This document shows, piece by piece, positions 1-8,873 of a stretch of 39,791 bases of DNA. Each line of letters opens with the position of its first letter. The stretch's first letter is position 1. This DNA comes from a virus. The stretch spans positions 1 to 39,791 of the IMG/VR virus record IMGVR_UViG_3300038369_000238, one strand, 5' to 3'. The notes under the pieces were generated by a model. That model did not search any database and was not told the origin of the DNA. It saw only the letters and a program-made list of their open reading frames with translations. A program made the position numbers and the translations under genes.

Positions 1-127
1 GCCTATAGAAAATGTACCAGTATTGGTGCTTAAAAACTCAAAATACCATTTACCAGTTTTTAATCCAAAAGTGCTAACAGCAGTTCTATTACTAGAACTT
101 GATTCGGTGAAATCTAAATTACCATTA
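1..127. repeat. Terminal direct repeat, left copy (circular closure)
   Basis: These 127 bases recur exactly at the right end of the window. The repeat lies inside a gene whose frame continues across the joined ends, so it marks a circular or circularly permuted molecule. The length of 127 matches a common assembler k-mer, so it is more likely an assembly overlap than a physical terminal repeat. Confidence 0.95.
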
Positions 128-1041
128 TTTAAAGTTGCTCTTTGTTCATTTCCTTGTCCAAGTGCAATAGAGTTTAAAGTGCAGAAATTATTTGTAGGTG
201 TATCTTCTAAAGAATCATTACCAGCACCAGCACTTACAGAAAATCCATTTGGTGTCCAATTATTAGAATTACCGCTTGAATCTTTGCCAAGTGTTGTTGC
301 AGTCGTTCCAGAATTATCTGAAAAATTTAAATACCAACCAGTAGTCCCAAAACTGCCAGTATATTCTTTAGGTACAAGTTGACCTGTAGTTATATTTGTT
401 TCAGTAAAATATGAAGGGTCATAAGCCTGACCATCAATAAAATAAAATTCAGCCATATATCCACAAAAGAAGTTATACCACCAACTACTTCCTGTATATC
501 CTTGACCATATTCTGCAAATCCAAGTTCATGTATTTGATTAGTGTTTAACTTTCCATTTGCATCAGCAAAGTTTGTAGCTGTTGAAACTTCCTGTCGTAC
601 ACCATTTACAAATATTTTTGCCCTGTCAGCAGTTGTACTATTAGCATAATCAGCTACAACTACAATATGATACCAAGCACTAACGTCTCTAAATACGGCA
701 TTAGTAGATATATTTCCCGCAGATCCCCCCGAATCACTTCCTTGTGTAAATTGAATTTTATCGGCTGATGTGAATTTTATTACGCCTCTGTTACCCGCTC
801 CAACAGTATGAATTATCTGCTGACCACTATTGCCAGAACTATTTGAATAACTTGTGTTTCCTAACTCACTCCTTTTTACCCAAAAAGAAACTGTAAATTT
901 TTTAAGATTTCCTCCTGATTGAACAGTTCTTGTTAATCTTGTAGGTGAACTTTGGTCATCATCAAATCTTAAACTGCGTTCTACTTCGTATGCCTTCTTC
1001 CCTCCAAAGAAGAATGGTGATGGACTTCCTATACTGGTCAT
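1..1041 (-). CDS. LamG/SPRY tail fiber adhesin, N-terminal 347 codons (gene wraps the window ends)
   Basis: This is the 5' part of a 953-residue tail fiber whose remainder lies at 37844-39664. The ATG at 1041 overlaps the upstream stop codon (TAATG). No stop codon occurs down to base 1, and joining base 1 to base 39664 keeps the frame: 1041 + 1821 nt = 954 codons. The N-terminus (MTSIGSPSPFFFGGKKAYEV) leads into a LamG/concanavalin A-like jelly-roll region with 'FTVSFWVKRS' near residue 48 and 'AWYHIVVVADYANS' near residue 120, which is typical laminin-G spacing. Such repeats are common in receptor-binding fibers of marine phages. It is last but one in the fiber operon, before a small chaperone-like gene. 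The function as a host-surface adhesin is inferred from domain type and position. Confidence 0.85.
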   Translation of the reverse strand, partial: MTSIGSPSPFFFGGKKAYEVERSLRFDDDQSSPTRLTRTVQSGGNLKKFTVSFWVKRSELGNTSYSNSSGNSGQQIIHTVGAGNRGVIKFTSADKIQFTQGSDSGGSAGNISTNAVFRDVSAWYHIVVVADYANSTTADRAKIFVNGVRQEVSTATNFADANGKLNTNQIHELGFAEYGQGYTGSSWWYNFFCGYMAEFYFIDGQAYDPSYFTETNITTGQLVPKEYTGSFGTTGWYLNFSDNSGTTATTLGKDSSGNSNNWTPNGFSVSAGAGNDSLEDTPTNNFCTLNSIALGQGNEQRATLNNGNLDFTESSSSNRTAVSTFGLKTGKWYFEFLSTNTGTFSIG

Positions 1042-1469
1042 TAGCTAAAGTTTCCGACAAACTGTGCAGAAATTTTAGTAGATGATCGAGCGATCCATGC
1101 AATCATATCAACTGCATTTGCTCCTGTAGACAATGTAGGTGCTGTGCCATCTGAAAAGTCCCAATACGATTCAAAAGCTGCGGTGTGGCCTCCAGTACCG
1201 TCTTGAATAATAAAAATAACACCTGATTGACCAGCAACTAAAGTAGTAGGATTAGCAAAAGTAGTGTTTCCAGTAAGAGTGGTTGTAAAATTATTTCCTG
1301 TTTTAAAATCTAGCGTTATTGTCGAAGCATAAGTAGCAGTAATAACTTCTCCGATAGTTCCTTTTGTAGTAACCCTTCCGTTACCACCAGAGTTTCCACC
1401 GTTATCAAATACAAGTGTATTAAGTCCGCTTGTTTCGTGTTTTACGTTAGTGACTTTTAATGTGCTCAT
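1041..1469 (-). CDS. Small tail fiber or appendage protein
   Basis: A 142-residue Thr/Gly/Asn-rich protein in the fiber operon. It begins right after the stop of the chaperone-like gene at 1470 and its own stop overlaps the start of the wrapped LamG fiber, so expression is probably coupled. The middle (about residues 40-110) is predicted beta-rich and resembles short cyanophage and pelagiphage tail proteins with a 'LxGNTTFANPTT' turn. No enzyme motif is seen. A structural tail or fiber role is inferred from composition and neighbours; the precise attachment point is unknown. Confidence 0.65.
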   Translation of the reverse strand: MSTLKVTNVKHETSGLNTLVFDNGGNSGGNGRVTTKGTIGEVITATYASTITLDFKTGNNFTTTLTGNTTFANPTTLVAGQSGVIFIIQDGTGGHTAAFESYWDFSDGTAPTLSTGANAVDMIAWIARSSTKISAQFVGNFS

Positions 1470-1781
1470 TTAACTAGGTTTCGGATTGTCAGTTTTAACT
1501 TTTTCACAAGCTGCATAATACGCTTCTAGTTTAGTCGAATCTCCCTTACTATTCCAATACATAGCGTCTGCAAAATCTTCTAATAGTGGATATAAAGGTT
1601 TTCTGTCATCTTTGTATTTAACTTTTGCATAATCAGAATCTATAGTTGCTCGTGCAGCATCTATTTTGCTTTGTTCAAGAGTTATAGACTTTCCATCTTT
1701 ATCAAAAGCACCCGTTCCATCATCAATACTGACAACTGTTCCAGCGTATGCTTTATAAATAGCTTCGTGATCTAAACTCAT
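1470..1781 (-). CDS. Tail fiber chaperone-like protein (NPKPS C-terminus)
   Basis: About 103 residues. An upstream ATG at 1811 is in frame, but the start at 1781 (MSLDHEAIYKAYAG) overlaps the previous stop as ATGA and is preferred. The C-terminal half carries a 'YPLLEDFADAMYW' segment, like the 'YPxxxxQLDxLY' motif of small phage tail proteins encoded beside fibers. It ends in NPKPS, exactly as does the protein at 2407-2757, which suggests the two are diverged paralogues. It lies between two fiber genes. A role as fiber assembly chaperone is inferred. Confidence 0.6.
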   Translation of the reverse strand: MSLDHEAIYKAYAGTVVSIDDGTGAFDKDGKSITLEQSKIDAARATIDSDYAKVKYKDDRKPLYPLLEDFADAMYWNSKGDSTKLEAYYAACEKVKTDNPKPS

Positions 1782-2404
1782 GCTGCTACCTCCATTGCAG
1801 TTATGGTACAAATAGTTCTTGCGTATGCAGCTCCATCAGTATTAGCAGCTGTTCTATTAATATCTACTGTGCCTCCTTGAACTTTTGTTTGTAATTGATA
1901 TGTGGTAGATGAAGTTGTAGAAGGGCTATCCAGAAGTGTTATTGATCCATTTAATGCTGCGTTTGAATCATTAATTCTTTGTTGATAAGCAGCCTGTGAT
2001 CTTGAACCAGCAGCATCTCCAACTGAAAGAGTTGTACTATCTCTCTTCAATCTAAACATTGCATTATTGCCTCCAGTTGTAGAAGAATTTGCTTCCACCA
2101 TGACTAATACTTTATTTGAACTTGATGATGGCGTTATTGAAACTGATACTCCTGTAACATCTGTATATGAAGTACTTGCTGTGCTAAAAGTATCTGTTTT
2201 TACTGCTTGAATAACTTGAAGAATTTTTCCGCCTCCTGCTGCATCAAAACTTAAATTTCCTGATCCATCAGTTTTCATGAACTGACCAGCCGACCCATCT
2301 GCATTTGGTAGTTTAAATGCTACGTCTGCTGATGTTGGTGCGGAAGTTGGTGAGTTGAGTGAAACAACATTACCGCCTGAGTGTTTGAGTGATATTTTGC
2401 TCAT
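1778..2404 (-). CDS. Tail fiber protein
   Basis: A 208-residue protein whose N-terminus (ISLKHSGGNVVSLNSPTSAP, then 'FKLPNADGSAGQFMKTDGSG' at about residues 30-50) is the recurrent attachment-type N-terminus of marine cyanophage and pelagiphage fibers. A Gly-rich linker near residue 57 is followed by a C-terminal beta-rich Ser/Thr domain, probably the exposed trimeric part. It lies in the fiber operon between the two NPKPS chaperone-like genes. The fiber family assignment is by recall; receptor specificity cannot be read from sequence. Confidence 0.75.
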   Translation of the reverse strand: MSKISLKHSGGNVVSLNSPTSAPTSADVAFKLPNADGSAGQFMKTDGSGNLSFDAAGGGKILQVIQAVKTDTFSTASTSYTDVTGVSVSITPSSSSNKVLVMVEANSSTTGGNNAMFRLKRDSTTLSVGDAAGSRSQAAYQQRINDSNAALNGSITLLDSPSTTSSTTYQLQTKVQGGTVDINRTAANTDGAAYARTICTITAMEVAA

Positions 2405-2406
2405 AA

Positions 2407-2757
2407 TTAACTAGGTTTTGGGTTAGCGTCTTTAACCGCTTTGTTATGAATAGCAAAGCTACCAGTTGCATCTAGTTTACCTGCAATAATGTCGTCATAC
2501 AACATTCCAAGCTGTTCTCCTGTTGGTGCATACGTTGTAGAGCCTGTTTGTGTTCTTTTAATTTTATATTCTTCTGCATTTTTCCATGCTGTGTAAGCTG
2601 CATTTAGTTCATCATCTGTAGGTTGTGAATCGCTGTTACCAGAACCCCACTCAATAATTTTGTGTGGGGTACAACTTTGATCTAGTCTGTAAAAATTTTT
2701 ACTTTTTCCTAGCTGTAATAAAGCTAAATTAATGTCTGTATCTGAATTTATTGCCAT
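2407..2757 (-). CDS. Tail fiber chaperone-like protein (NPKPS C-terminus)
   Basis: 116 residues. The N-terminal half is variable. The C-terminal half has 'KRTQTGSTTYAPTGEQLGMLYDDI', the Y-P/T-x-G-x-Q-L-x-x-L-Y signature of small phage proteins accompanying tail fibers. It ends NPKPS like the protein at 1470-1781. It is separated by 2 bp from fiber genes on both sides. A role in folding or attaching a neighbouring fiber is inferred from family resemblance and from its alternation with fiber genes. Confidence 0.6.
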   Translation of the reverse strand: MAINSDTDINLALLQLGKSKNFYRLDQSCTPHKIIEWGSGNSDSQPTDDELNAAYTAWKNAEEYKIKRTQTGSTTYAPTGEQLGMLYDDIIAGKLDATGSFAIHNKAVKDANPKPS

Positions 2758-2759
2758 AA

Positions 2760-3413
2760 TTAAGACTCCTTAAAAATTACTACGGTTGTATAAGTTTCTG
2801 GCCCAAATTGACTAGCATAACCATATCCATAACTGGAACGAGTTACTTGACCAGCCATTCTAATGTCAAAAGCTTTTGCTGAAGCAATAGTAATCCTTGT
2901 TTTTAAGTCAATATAAAAATTAGCACTTACTCCTGTGCTACTATATCCAGCTTCACTTTGAATAACATCACTTGAATCTGTTACGTTGTAGAGTTTCATT
3001 TTACAAAAGCCAACCATCATATATGGCATCCTTGCGTGTATAAAATAACTGCCAGCTTGTAAAGTAAATTGATTACTACTAAGTGATACTATTCCATCTG
3101 CATCTGCTACTTCAGTTTGCAAATCTCTTACCCTCCAATCTCCAGTTGTAAAAGTACCTCCATTTGTCGTGTTGGATTTTACATCAGCGATAATTGCATA
3201 ACTAGCAAATTTACCTCCAGCAGATATTCCAGTTCCAGAAATACCGCTATTTGTTATTGATATTCTTTCAACACCACCAGTTGAAAACTTGATAGTGTCA
3301 GCAGCAGGAAAACTTATTCCTGTATTGCCATCGTCACCAGTTATAGCTGGTGCAGATACAGATCCAGCTACTCCTTTGATCGCTGGTGTTGTTCCTGATA
3401 GTTCTAAGCTCAT
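2760..3413 (-). CDS. Tail fiber protein with C1q/TNF-like C-terminal domain
   Basis: 217 residues. The N-terminal region (MSLELSGTTPAIKGVAGS, then 'ISFPAADTIKFSTGGVERI' at about 33-52) is the standard short-fiber start seen in marine phages. The C-terminal portion ('VSLSSNQFTLQAGSYFIHAR' around 110-130, with alternating hydrophobic strands to the end) resembles the C1q-like jelly roll of phage fiber tips. It follows the fiber at 3416-4042 by 2 bp, so the two are probably co-translated. A structural receptor-binding role is inferred. Confidence 0.75.
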   Translation of the reverse strand: MSLELSGTTPAIKGVAGSVSAPAITGDDGNTGISFPAADTIKFSTGGVERISITNSGISGTGISAGGKFASYAIIADVKSNTTNGGTFTTGDWRVRDLQTEVADADGIVSLSSNQFTLQAGSYFIHARMPYMMVGFCKMKLYNVTDSSDVIQSEAGYSSTGVSANFYIDLKTRITIASAKAFDIRMAGQVTRSSYGYGYASQFGPETYTTVVIFKES

Positions 3414-3415
3414 AA

Positions 3416-4042
3416 TTAAAGAATAACAAGAGTTGCACCACTTGGCACAGTTACTTCGACATTATTATTTATTGTAGGCGATACTGTAATCGCATTTTTA
3501 CCAGCCGTTAAAGAATAGGTAGTTGTAATAGTTTGGCCTGTCTCCAAAAACACCTCATCATTACCACCCCCAGTAGCTCCAGCACCTCCACCAATAGCAC
3601 CCCAAGCATTTGTATAGCCTTCAAATTGTCCTGTAGTTGAGTTGTATCTAAACTGTCCTGCTGCTGCTGACCCTGGTCTTTGTGCTGTTGTACCAACAGG
3701 AACTTTCAAAAATCCAGTTGAGTTCATCGCTACATCACCTGTCATCGTAGGTGTTGCTGCATTAACTAAACCTAAATTAGCTTGTGTAATATTTCCAATA
3801 GTTGTAAACGTACCCGTTCCAGAAGATACTGCGGTACAGATTTTTAATAAATTAGTAGATGAGTCAATATGTGGCTGAAATTGAACTACATTTCCATCTC
3901 CAGAAGGATCTCCACTTGCAGAGTTTATTGTTCTTAAAGCTGAAAAAATATCATTTATTCCTGCACGAACCGCAGCACCCGTTCCATTGGCTACATTAAA
4001 ATTATTACCCGTTTCTTTAGTTGTACTGTTAACTCTTGCCAT
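3416..4042 (-). CDS. Cyanophage-type tail fiber
   Basis: 208 residues. The segment 'LKVPVGTTAQRPGSAAAGQF' near residue 112, followed by 'RYNSTTGQFEGYTNAWGAIG', a Gly-rich hinge, 'DEVFLETGQTITTTYSLTAG' and 'GKNAITVSPTINN', matches the C-terminal repeat I recall from many marine cyanophage tail fibers. It is the first gene after J, the usual site for accessory or side fibers. It has no catalytic motif. Family recognition is good; its location on the particle is inferred. Confidence 0.8.
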   Translation of the reverse strand: MARVNSTTKETGNNFNVANGTGAAVRAGINDIFSALRTINSASGDPSGDGNVVQFQPHIDSSTNLLKICTAVSSGTGTFTTIGNITQANLGLVNAATPTMTGDVAMNSTGFLKVPVGTTAQRPGSAAAGQFRYNSTTGQFEGYTNAWGAIGGGAGATGGGNDEVFLETGQTITTTYSLTAGKNAITVSPTINNNVEVTVPSGATLVIL

Positions 4043-4067
4043 TTTGGTAATATTTTATTTTATTTTA

Positions 4068-7000
4068 TCATCCCTTACCAAATCCGACAGCTTGATAAGT
4101 GAAATTTCTATCAATCGAAGCATTTGATGAATTTTTAAAGTGAACAGTAAATCCTGTACCACTAATATTAGATAGTTCAAAGTAATCACCACTAGCCATA
4201 TTTTGTGCAGTTATTCCAATTGAAGGTAAATTTGAATTTACTCCGCCTATAGCAGAAGTTCCAGTAAAGAAAGAATCTGTAAATGTGACAGCTTTTGCTC
4301 CTGCTCCAGACGCAATAGCTGAAGTGCTTTGTTCAGTTCTTCTTTGGAATGATGCTGTATAACCTAATTGAAATACTCTTATGTCTTGGTCAGGATCTTC
4401 ACTTGTAAGATTTACTTTAAATTTAAACCCTCTTCCTTTATATGTTCCATTCGCAAAAGTTTGAAAAGGTCTATATGTAGGCGATCCAGAAGTAGGATCA
4501 TCTTGAGTTACCGCAACTAACATTTCAGCATTAACCTTTGTTGCTGTTACTCCATCAAAATCTACTCTTGCATCTACATCTGAAACAGAGTCAAACAAAT
4601 CTGAAGGGAAGAACGCTTCAGTAAGAAAATGACGTTTTAGATCAATACTGAATACACTTCCCAAATCTAAAAATGCTGTTCCAGGTGCTCCTCCAAATTC
4701 ATATGTACCTAATGGAGCGATACCTCCAATATCATCTAACGAACCAACAGTATCAAAATTAGTAATGCTATCAAATTGTCCAATACCCGATAAGTTTAAA
4801 GAATTTGTTGTAGCATCAAAAGCTACGTTAGTTTTTGTACCTTGGAATTTTGGAGCATCTAAATCTTCTCGTCTTGATAAAGCAACTAAAGATGCAAGAT
4901 TATCTGGTAAATCTAAAACTACACTTGCTTCTCCTGCACTAAATCTACCGCCATCATCTTGAAATTTTAAAATATATTCACCTTCTAAATATGGAACTTC
5001 AGCAGTTGTAGTATTTCCTGCAAGAGCTTCAATTAAATCTGTAGCATCTGAAAATGTTGCTGTTCCATCGGTTTTTGTAGAATGTCTTACATAAACACGA
5101 CCACCGTGAGTAACGTCTAAATCGTTAGATAAATTCCAACGTAATCTTACTAATTTATCGCTTATAGGTTCTCCTGTAAGACCAGTAACATCACCAGGAA
5201 GGGCACTTTTACCGACAGCGATATGTGTAAAAGTTGTTGGGTTTGCTGAAGATTCAAGATTTGAACCAACACTAACTAATTCAAAATTATAAGTACCTTC
5301 TAATGAATCCAGTATTTGAAATTCGGGCGTTTGTGATTTTAATGTTTGAAAGTTGCCATCATCTACTTGATACTTCAATTCATAATGAATAGCCCTTGGC
5401 ACAGAATTAAAGTCTACATTTAATCTTGTTCTAGCTCTATTACCTTCTGTAAAAAATTCTTCTGTAACTTCTGGAGCAGAAGGAGCAGGAACAGGTTCAT
5501 TTAATATTGTTATATTGCGAACAGGTAACGCAGATCCATCTTCTATAAATGCAAACTTTCCTGAGTTATAAGCCGTTCCAACAATCGCATAATTGTCCTT
5601 ATCTTCAGTTACGCTTACGACTCTCCATTGAGTAGTTTGTAAGGTTGTATTTTCAAGAATCCAAATACTGTTTGTATTAGGAGCAGTAGTAAAGCTGGTT
5701 GCAGTTGTTCCGTCAGCCCTTGTAACTGAATTAACTGTAATCACGGCTCCGCTTATTGAATCTACAACACCTTTTTCAACTGTACCGTTAGGCAAGACAA
5801 CACTAACTGTTGCATTATTTGTGGCATCCAGATCGGTATCTGCCGTATTATCAACAGTAATAGTTGTAGTTGTAGCCGAGCTAATACGACCACCCCGTCT
5901 TGCTCCTGCCCTTACTGGATCGCTTACTTCAATAACTTGCCCTGGTCTAACAATTACACCCTCTCCTATTCCAGTAGTAAAACTAATGGTTTCAGTAGAA
6001 TTTTGCTCTTCAAACAAAATAAATCTGCCTAATCTTCTAGCTTGATTTCTAGATGTACAACCAAAACCTGTTATTTTTTTATGAATAATTCCATATTTAT
6101 TTTTGGCAGCAGTATCTTCAACAGTTTCAAAATCTGGTTCTAAATTGTTCATATCAAAATAAGATACTGAAACAACAGTTGATCTTGTTTTTAAACTCGT
6201 GCCAGAATATATGAATCCTTCAGAAGTTACATTAGAAAGATTGAATAGATAACTAGCGTCTGTGGGTCTATCTTGAGTAAGTGTTAAAGATCCTGCACCC
6301 CAAAAGGTCATAGCTCTCATAACAGAACTAAGAGCCATTACTGTTTTGAAAGCATCTGCTCTTCGATTTAGGACAACATTACAACTAAATCTAGGTTCTT
6401 GACCGCCTTGTCCGTCATCGACTAACGCGGAAGAATAAACTGAAGCACTATAAAAAGAATATTTATCTAATTGAGCATCAGTAATATGTTCCCCTAATCC
6501 ATATCTACTATTTGTTATAAGGTCAAATAAAATCCAAGCAGGATCAGTTGTCCAATGTGTAGTTGTAGTAAGTGTTCCATTAAAAGTCCCTGTGTAAATT
6601 AACCTTCCGTTTGTTTGATCTACAGTTGCATTATGGGGAATCTTAACTTTTACTCCACGAATCCTGTATAAACGTCTTGGAATACTAGGAAACTGCTCTG
6701 CATCAAAACGCAAATAAGTATGAGCTACATTTGGATATGGCCTTTGTTCATCTATTATCTTTGTAAAAGATGACCACCTAAACGTATCTGTTATTCTTTC
6801 GCTTGTGCTATCAGCAGAGTCTCTACCAACTGTTATTGAAATTGGAAAAACTGTATCTTCTCTTAAAGTAATCTTAAAATCTCTAGAATATGCACCTCTT
6901 GATTTACCCCTAACACTAAAAGCAGACGTTGGTACTGTAAGTAAATTTAAAAATCCACCAGGGCCAGTACCAGTAATTTGATTTCTATCAAAACGGGTTG

Positions 7001-7574
7001 TTCTTCCATTATTTTCAGTAATTAATATAAATACATCAACTGTGGTTCCTAAATTTTTGCCATCTTTCTCGTTAATATTAACAAGAGCATCAAAACGTAT
7101 TGTGACTCTAACTTCATCAATATTAGATTCGGTTATTGTTCTAGTTACTGGTGCTGCATTAGTTACTGGAGCATTTACACTAACTTCTGTTTCTATATCA
7201 CTAACAACAGGTATTGAAGTTTGATTTGCCGTTCCAAAACGAGTTTTAAACAAGACTCGTTGAAAGTTAAAATCAGCATCCGTTATATTACTTGAATTTG
7301 CTGTTGATTTTACGATAGGTGTTTTGTCTAAAAACACATCTTTTAAAGAGGCTTTGTTGTAAGCATCAGTTCCTTGAGTAAGTCCTGCTGCCGAAGGAAA
7401 ACCTTCAATCTCTCCTTCACTTATAACTTCTACAATATTTACTGCTTGCCTACTTTGTACCGAGCCAAAACTTATAGTGGCAGTACCACCACCACCACCA
7501 CCAAACCAGCTAAAAGGGTTTAAATTTAATTCTTTTGGCCCTGCTCCAGGGTGAACTCCAGGTACTTTAAACAT
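4068..7574 (-). CDS. J: Tail tip host-specificity protein J homologue
   Basis: 1168 residues, the usual size for lambda J-type central tail tip proteins. The N-terminus has a poly-Gly stretch (about residues 25-30) and 'VNIVEVISEGEIEGF', the hallmark J start. The core to about residue 650 is the tip hub ('RIRGVKVKIPHNATVD', 'TNSRYGLGEHITDAQLDKYS', 'DRPTDASYLFNLSNV'). Fibronectin III-like modules follow ('PVPAPSAPEVTEEFFTEG' to about 900), then a variable C-terminal domain that likely contacts the host. It overlaps the I-like gene by one base and ends the M-L-K-I-J order seen in lambda. The role is well supported by size, motifs and synteny. Confidence 0.92.
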   Translation of the reverse strand: MFKVPGVHPGAGPKELNLNPFSWFGGGGGGTATISFGSVQSRQAVNIVEVISEGEIEGFPSAAGLTQGTDAYNKASLKDVFLDKTPIVKSTANSSNITDADFNFQRVLFKTRFGTANQTSIPVVSDIETEVSVNAPVTNAAPVTRTITESNIDEVRVTIRFDALVNINEKDGKNLGTTVDVFILITENNGRTTRFDRNQITGTGPGGFLNLLTVPTSAFSVRGKSRGAYSRDFKITLREDTVFPISITVGRDSADSTSERITDTFRWSSFTKIIDEQRPYPNVAHTYLRFDAEQFPSIPRRLYRIRGVKVKIPHNATVDQTNGRLIYTGTFNGTLTTTTHWTTDPAWILFDLITNSRYGLGEHITDAQLDKYSFYSASVYSSALVDDGQGGQEPRFSCNVVLNRRADAFKTVMALSSVMRAMTFWGAGSLTLTQDRPTDASYLFNLSNVTSEGFIYSGTSLKTRSTVVSVSYFDMNNLEPDFETVEDTAAKNKYGIIHKKITGFGCTSRNQARRLGRFILFEEQNSTETISFTTGIGEGVIVRPGQVIEVSDPVRAGARRGGRISSATTTTITVDNTADTDLDATNNATVSVVLPNGTVEKGVVDSISGAVITVNSVTRADGTTATSFTTAPNTNSIWILENTTLQTTQWRVVSVTEDKDNYAIVGTAYNSGKFAFIEDGSALPVRNITILNEPVPAPSAPEVTEEFFTEGNRARTRLNVDFNSVPRAIHYELKYQVDDGNFQTLKSQTPEFQILDSLEGTYNFELVSVGSNLESSANPTTFTHIAVGKSALPGDVTGLTGEPISDKLVRLRWNLSNDLDVTHGGRVYVRHSTKTDGTATFSDATDLIEALAGNTTTAEVPYLEGEYILKFQDDGGRFSAGEASVVLDLPDNLASLVALSRREDLDAPKFQGTKTNVAFDATTNSLNLSGIGQFDSITNFDTVGSLDDIGGIAPLGTYEFGGAPGTAFLDLGSVFSIDLKRHFLTEAFFPSDLFDSVSDVDARVDFDGVTATKVNAEMLVAVTQDDPTSGSPTYRPFQTFANGTYKGRGFKFKVNLTSEDPDQDIRVFQLGYTASFQRRTEQSTSAIASGAGAKAVTFTDSFFTGTSAIGGVNSNLPSIGITAQNMASGDYFELSNISGTGFTVHFKNSSNASIDRNFTYQAVGFGKG

Positions 7575-8176
7575 TATGTTCCTCCTGAGAAGTCCTCTGT
7601 ATCAATTCCTGCTGATACAATTATAGATCCAGTAAACACTTCGCCATAAACTACTGGTATCGCACTTCCAGCGTTTATCGTATTTAAAATTCCATTAAAA
7701 TTAAAACTATTTGGATCGTCAAAGTTAGTATCTTCTGGTGTAGGAGTTAGCATTTGTGCTGCTCCCGATAATGCAAAATATAAACCTAAATTTCCTAATG
7801 CGACAGTTAAAGCACTTGCTCCTGCTGATCCTGCAACAAAACCACCTGTAGTTAATGCTGGTGCTGCTCCTGGTAATGCTATAGCAACACCTATAAGGGC
7901 TACACCTAATAAAACTCTTCTAAAACCTCTAGCACCAACAGCTACAGGTACTATTTTTATTTCTTGTTGACCAATCGGAGCATCTAATTCTTTATCAGTT
8001 ATTTCGTAATCTCCAACCTTTATACAATAATTTTGTTCTATCATGTGCGATTGCAAAGCAGGAAAATTTGCTATTAAAAATCTAATGGCATCTACTGTAG
8101 AATTTATTTCAGCTTCAAAAGTACGTTGTCCCAAAAAGCGAGCTAATCTGCCGTAAACTTTTATTTTACTGAGCAT
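7574..8176 (-). CDS. I: Tail assembly protein I homologue
   Basis: 200 residues. The N-terminal ubiquitin-like part ('MLSKIKVYGRLARFLGQRTF') and the small hydrophobic Ala/Gly-rich second half ('GFRRVLLGVALIGVAIALPG' at about 83-103, likely membrane-active or buried in the tip) match lambda I family proteins. It sits between K and J with short overlaps, the canonical position. It is needed for tail tip assembly in lambda and is not thought to remain in the virion; whether that holds here is inference. Confidence 0.88.
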   Translation of the reverse strand: MLSKIKVYGRLARFLGQRTFEAEINSTVDAIRFLIANFPALQSHMIEQNYCIKVGDYEITDKELDAPIGQQEIKIVPVAVGARGFRRVLLGVALIGVAIALPGAAPALTTGGFVAGSAGASALTVALGNLGLYFALSGAAQMLTPTPEDTNFDDPNSFNFNGILNTINAGSAIPVVYGEVFTGSIIVSAGIDTEDFSGGT

Positions 8177-8873
8177 AGCGATACCTCTTCTTTGTACATT
8201 CTATCCATTTTTGGTTATAAGTTTCTCTAGAACTAAGTCTTTTCACACAATGTTGAAGAATAGTTTGATCTCCTACATATAAAGCTACATGATCTAACTT
8301 TCCTGTATTAGTAGTGTCCATAAGAAGAACATCTCCAACTTCTGTCTCATCATTCTCATCTATTTCTATAAAACCTAGTTTGGGTAAACCATATTCAAAT
8401 AAAGGAGATTCAGCAAATTCTTTTGGACTCTTAGGTCTTTTCCAATGCTTTATAACTATATCTCTCTTTTGCTTATACCAATCAGTAATTAAGCTCCAAC
8501 AATCTTGAATATCCCATACCCATTCTCTTCCAATTAATCCTTTTTTATAACCAGAAGGTTCAAAGTAATACCAATCTGATGTTTCTGGAGTGACAATATA
8601 AAAAGGTAAATCTAAATACTCACAACTAGCAAGGTCGGCTTGACTAGGTGTAGGAGGATGATTTGGATGACTATGAAATACAGCTATAATTTCGCCCTGA
8701 TCTTCCGCATTTATCCAATCATCAGGATCTAAAATAAACTGTTCTCCTAACTCTTCAGCAATATTTTTACAAGGATAATATTTTTCTTTTCCTTTATAGA
8801 TAGCTACTAAACCGCAAGCCTCATGCGGTGCATCTTTTTTTGCGTGTTGTAAAGCAATATCTTTCCAGGTCAT
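8166..8873 (-). CDS. K: Tail tip protease/peptidoglycan hydrolase K homologue (JAB + NlpC/P60)
   Basis: 235 residues with two domains. The N-terminal JAB/MPN metalloprotease has the complete JAMM set: E18 in 'HEACGLVA', H67-S-H69, and D80 ten residues after H69. The C-terminal NlpC/P60 cysteine peptidase has 'DCWSLITDWY' (C125) and 'DHVALYVGD' (His near 194). Lambda K has the same architecture and acts at the tail tip, where the NlpC/P60 domain is thought to cut peptidoglycan cross-links during entry. Stop/start overlaps with L and I indicate coupled translation. It is the only peptidoglycan-active gene recognised in the genome. Confidence 0.92.
   Translation of the reverse strand: MTWKDIALQHAKKDAPHEACGLVAIYKGKEKYYPCKNIAEELGEQFILDPDDWINAEDQGEIIAVFHSHPNHPPTPSQADLASCEYLDLPFYIVTPETSDWYYFEPSGYKKGLIGREWVWDIQDCWSLITDWYKQKRDIVIKHWKRPKSPKEFAESPLFEYGLPKLGFIEIDENDETEVGDVLLMDTTNTGKLDHVALYVGDQTILQHCVKRLSSRETYNQKWIECTKKRYRYAQ

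Noticed and set aside
23-382. 119-residue plus-strand frame
   Set aside because: It is antisense to the wrapped LamG fiber gene, whose frame is open throughout.
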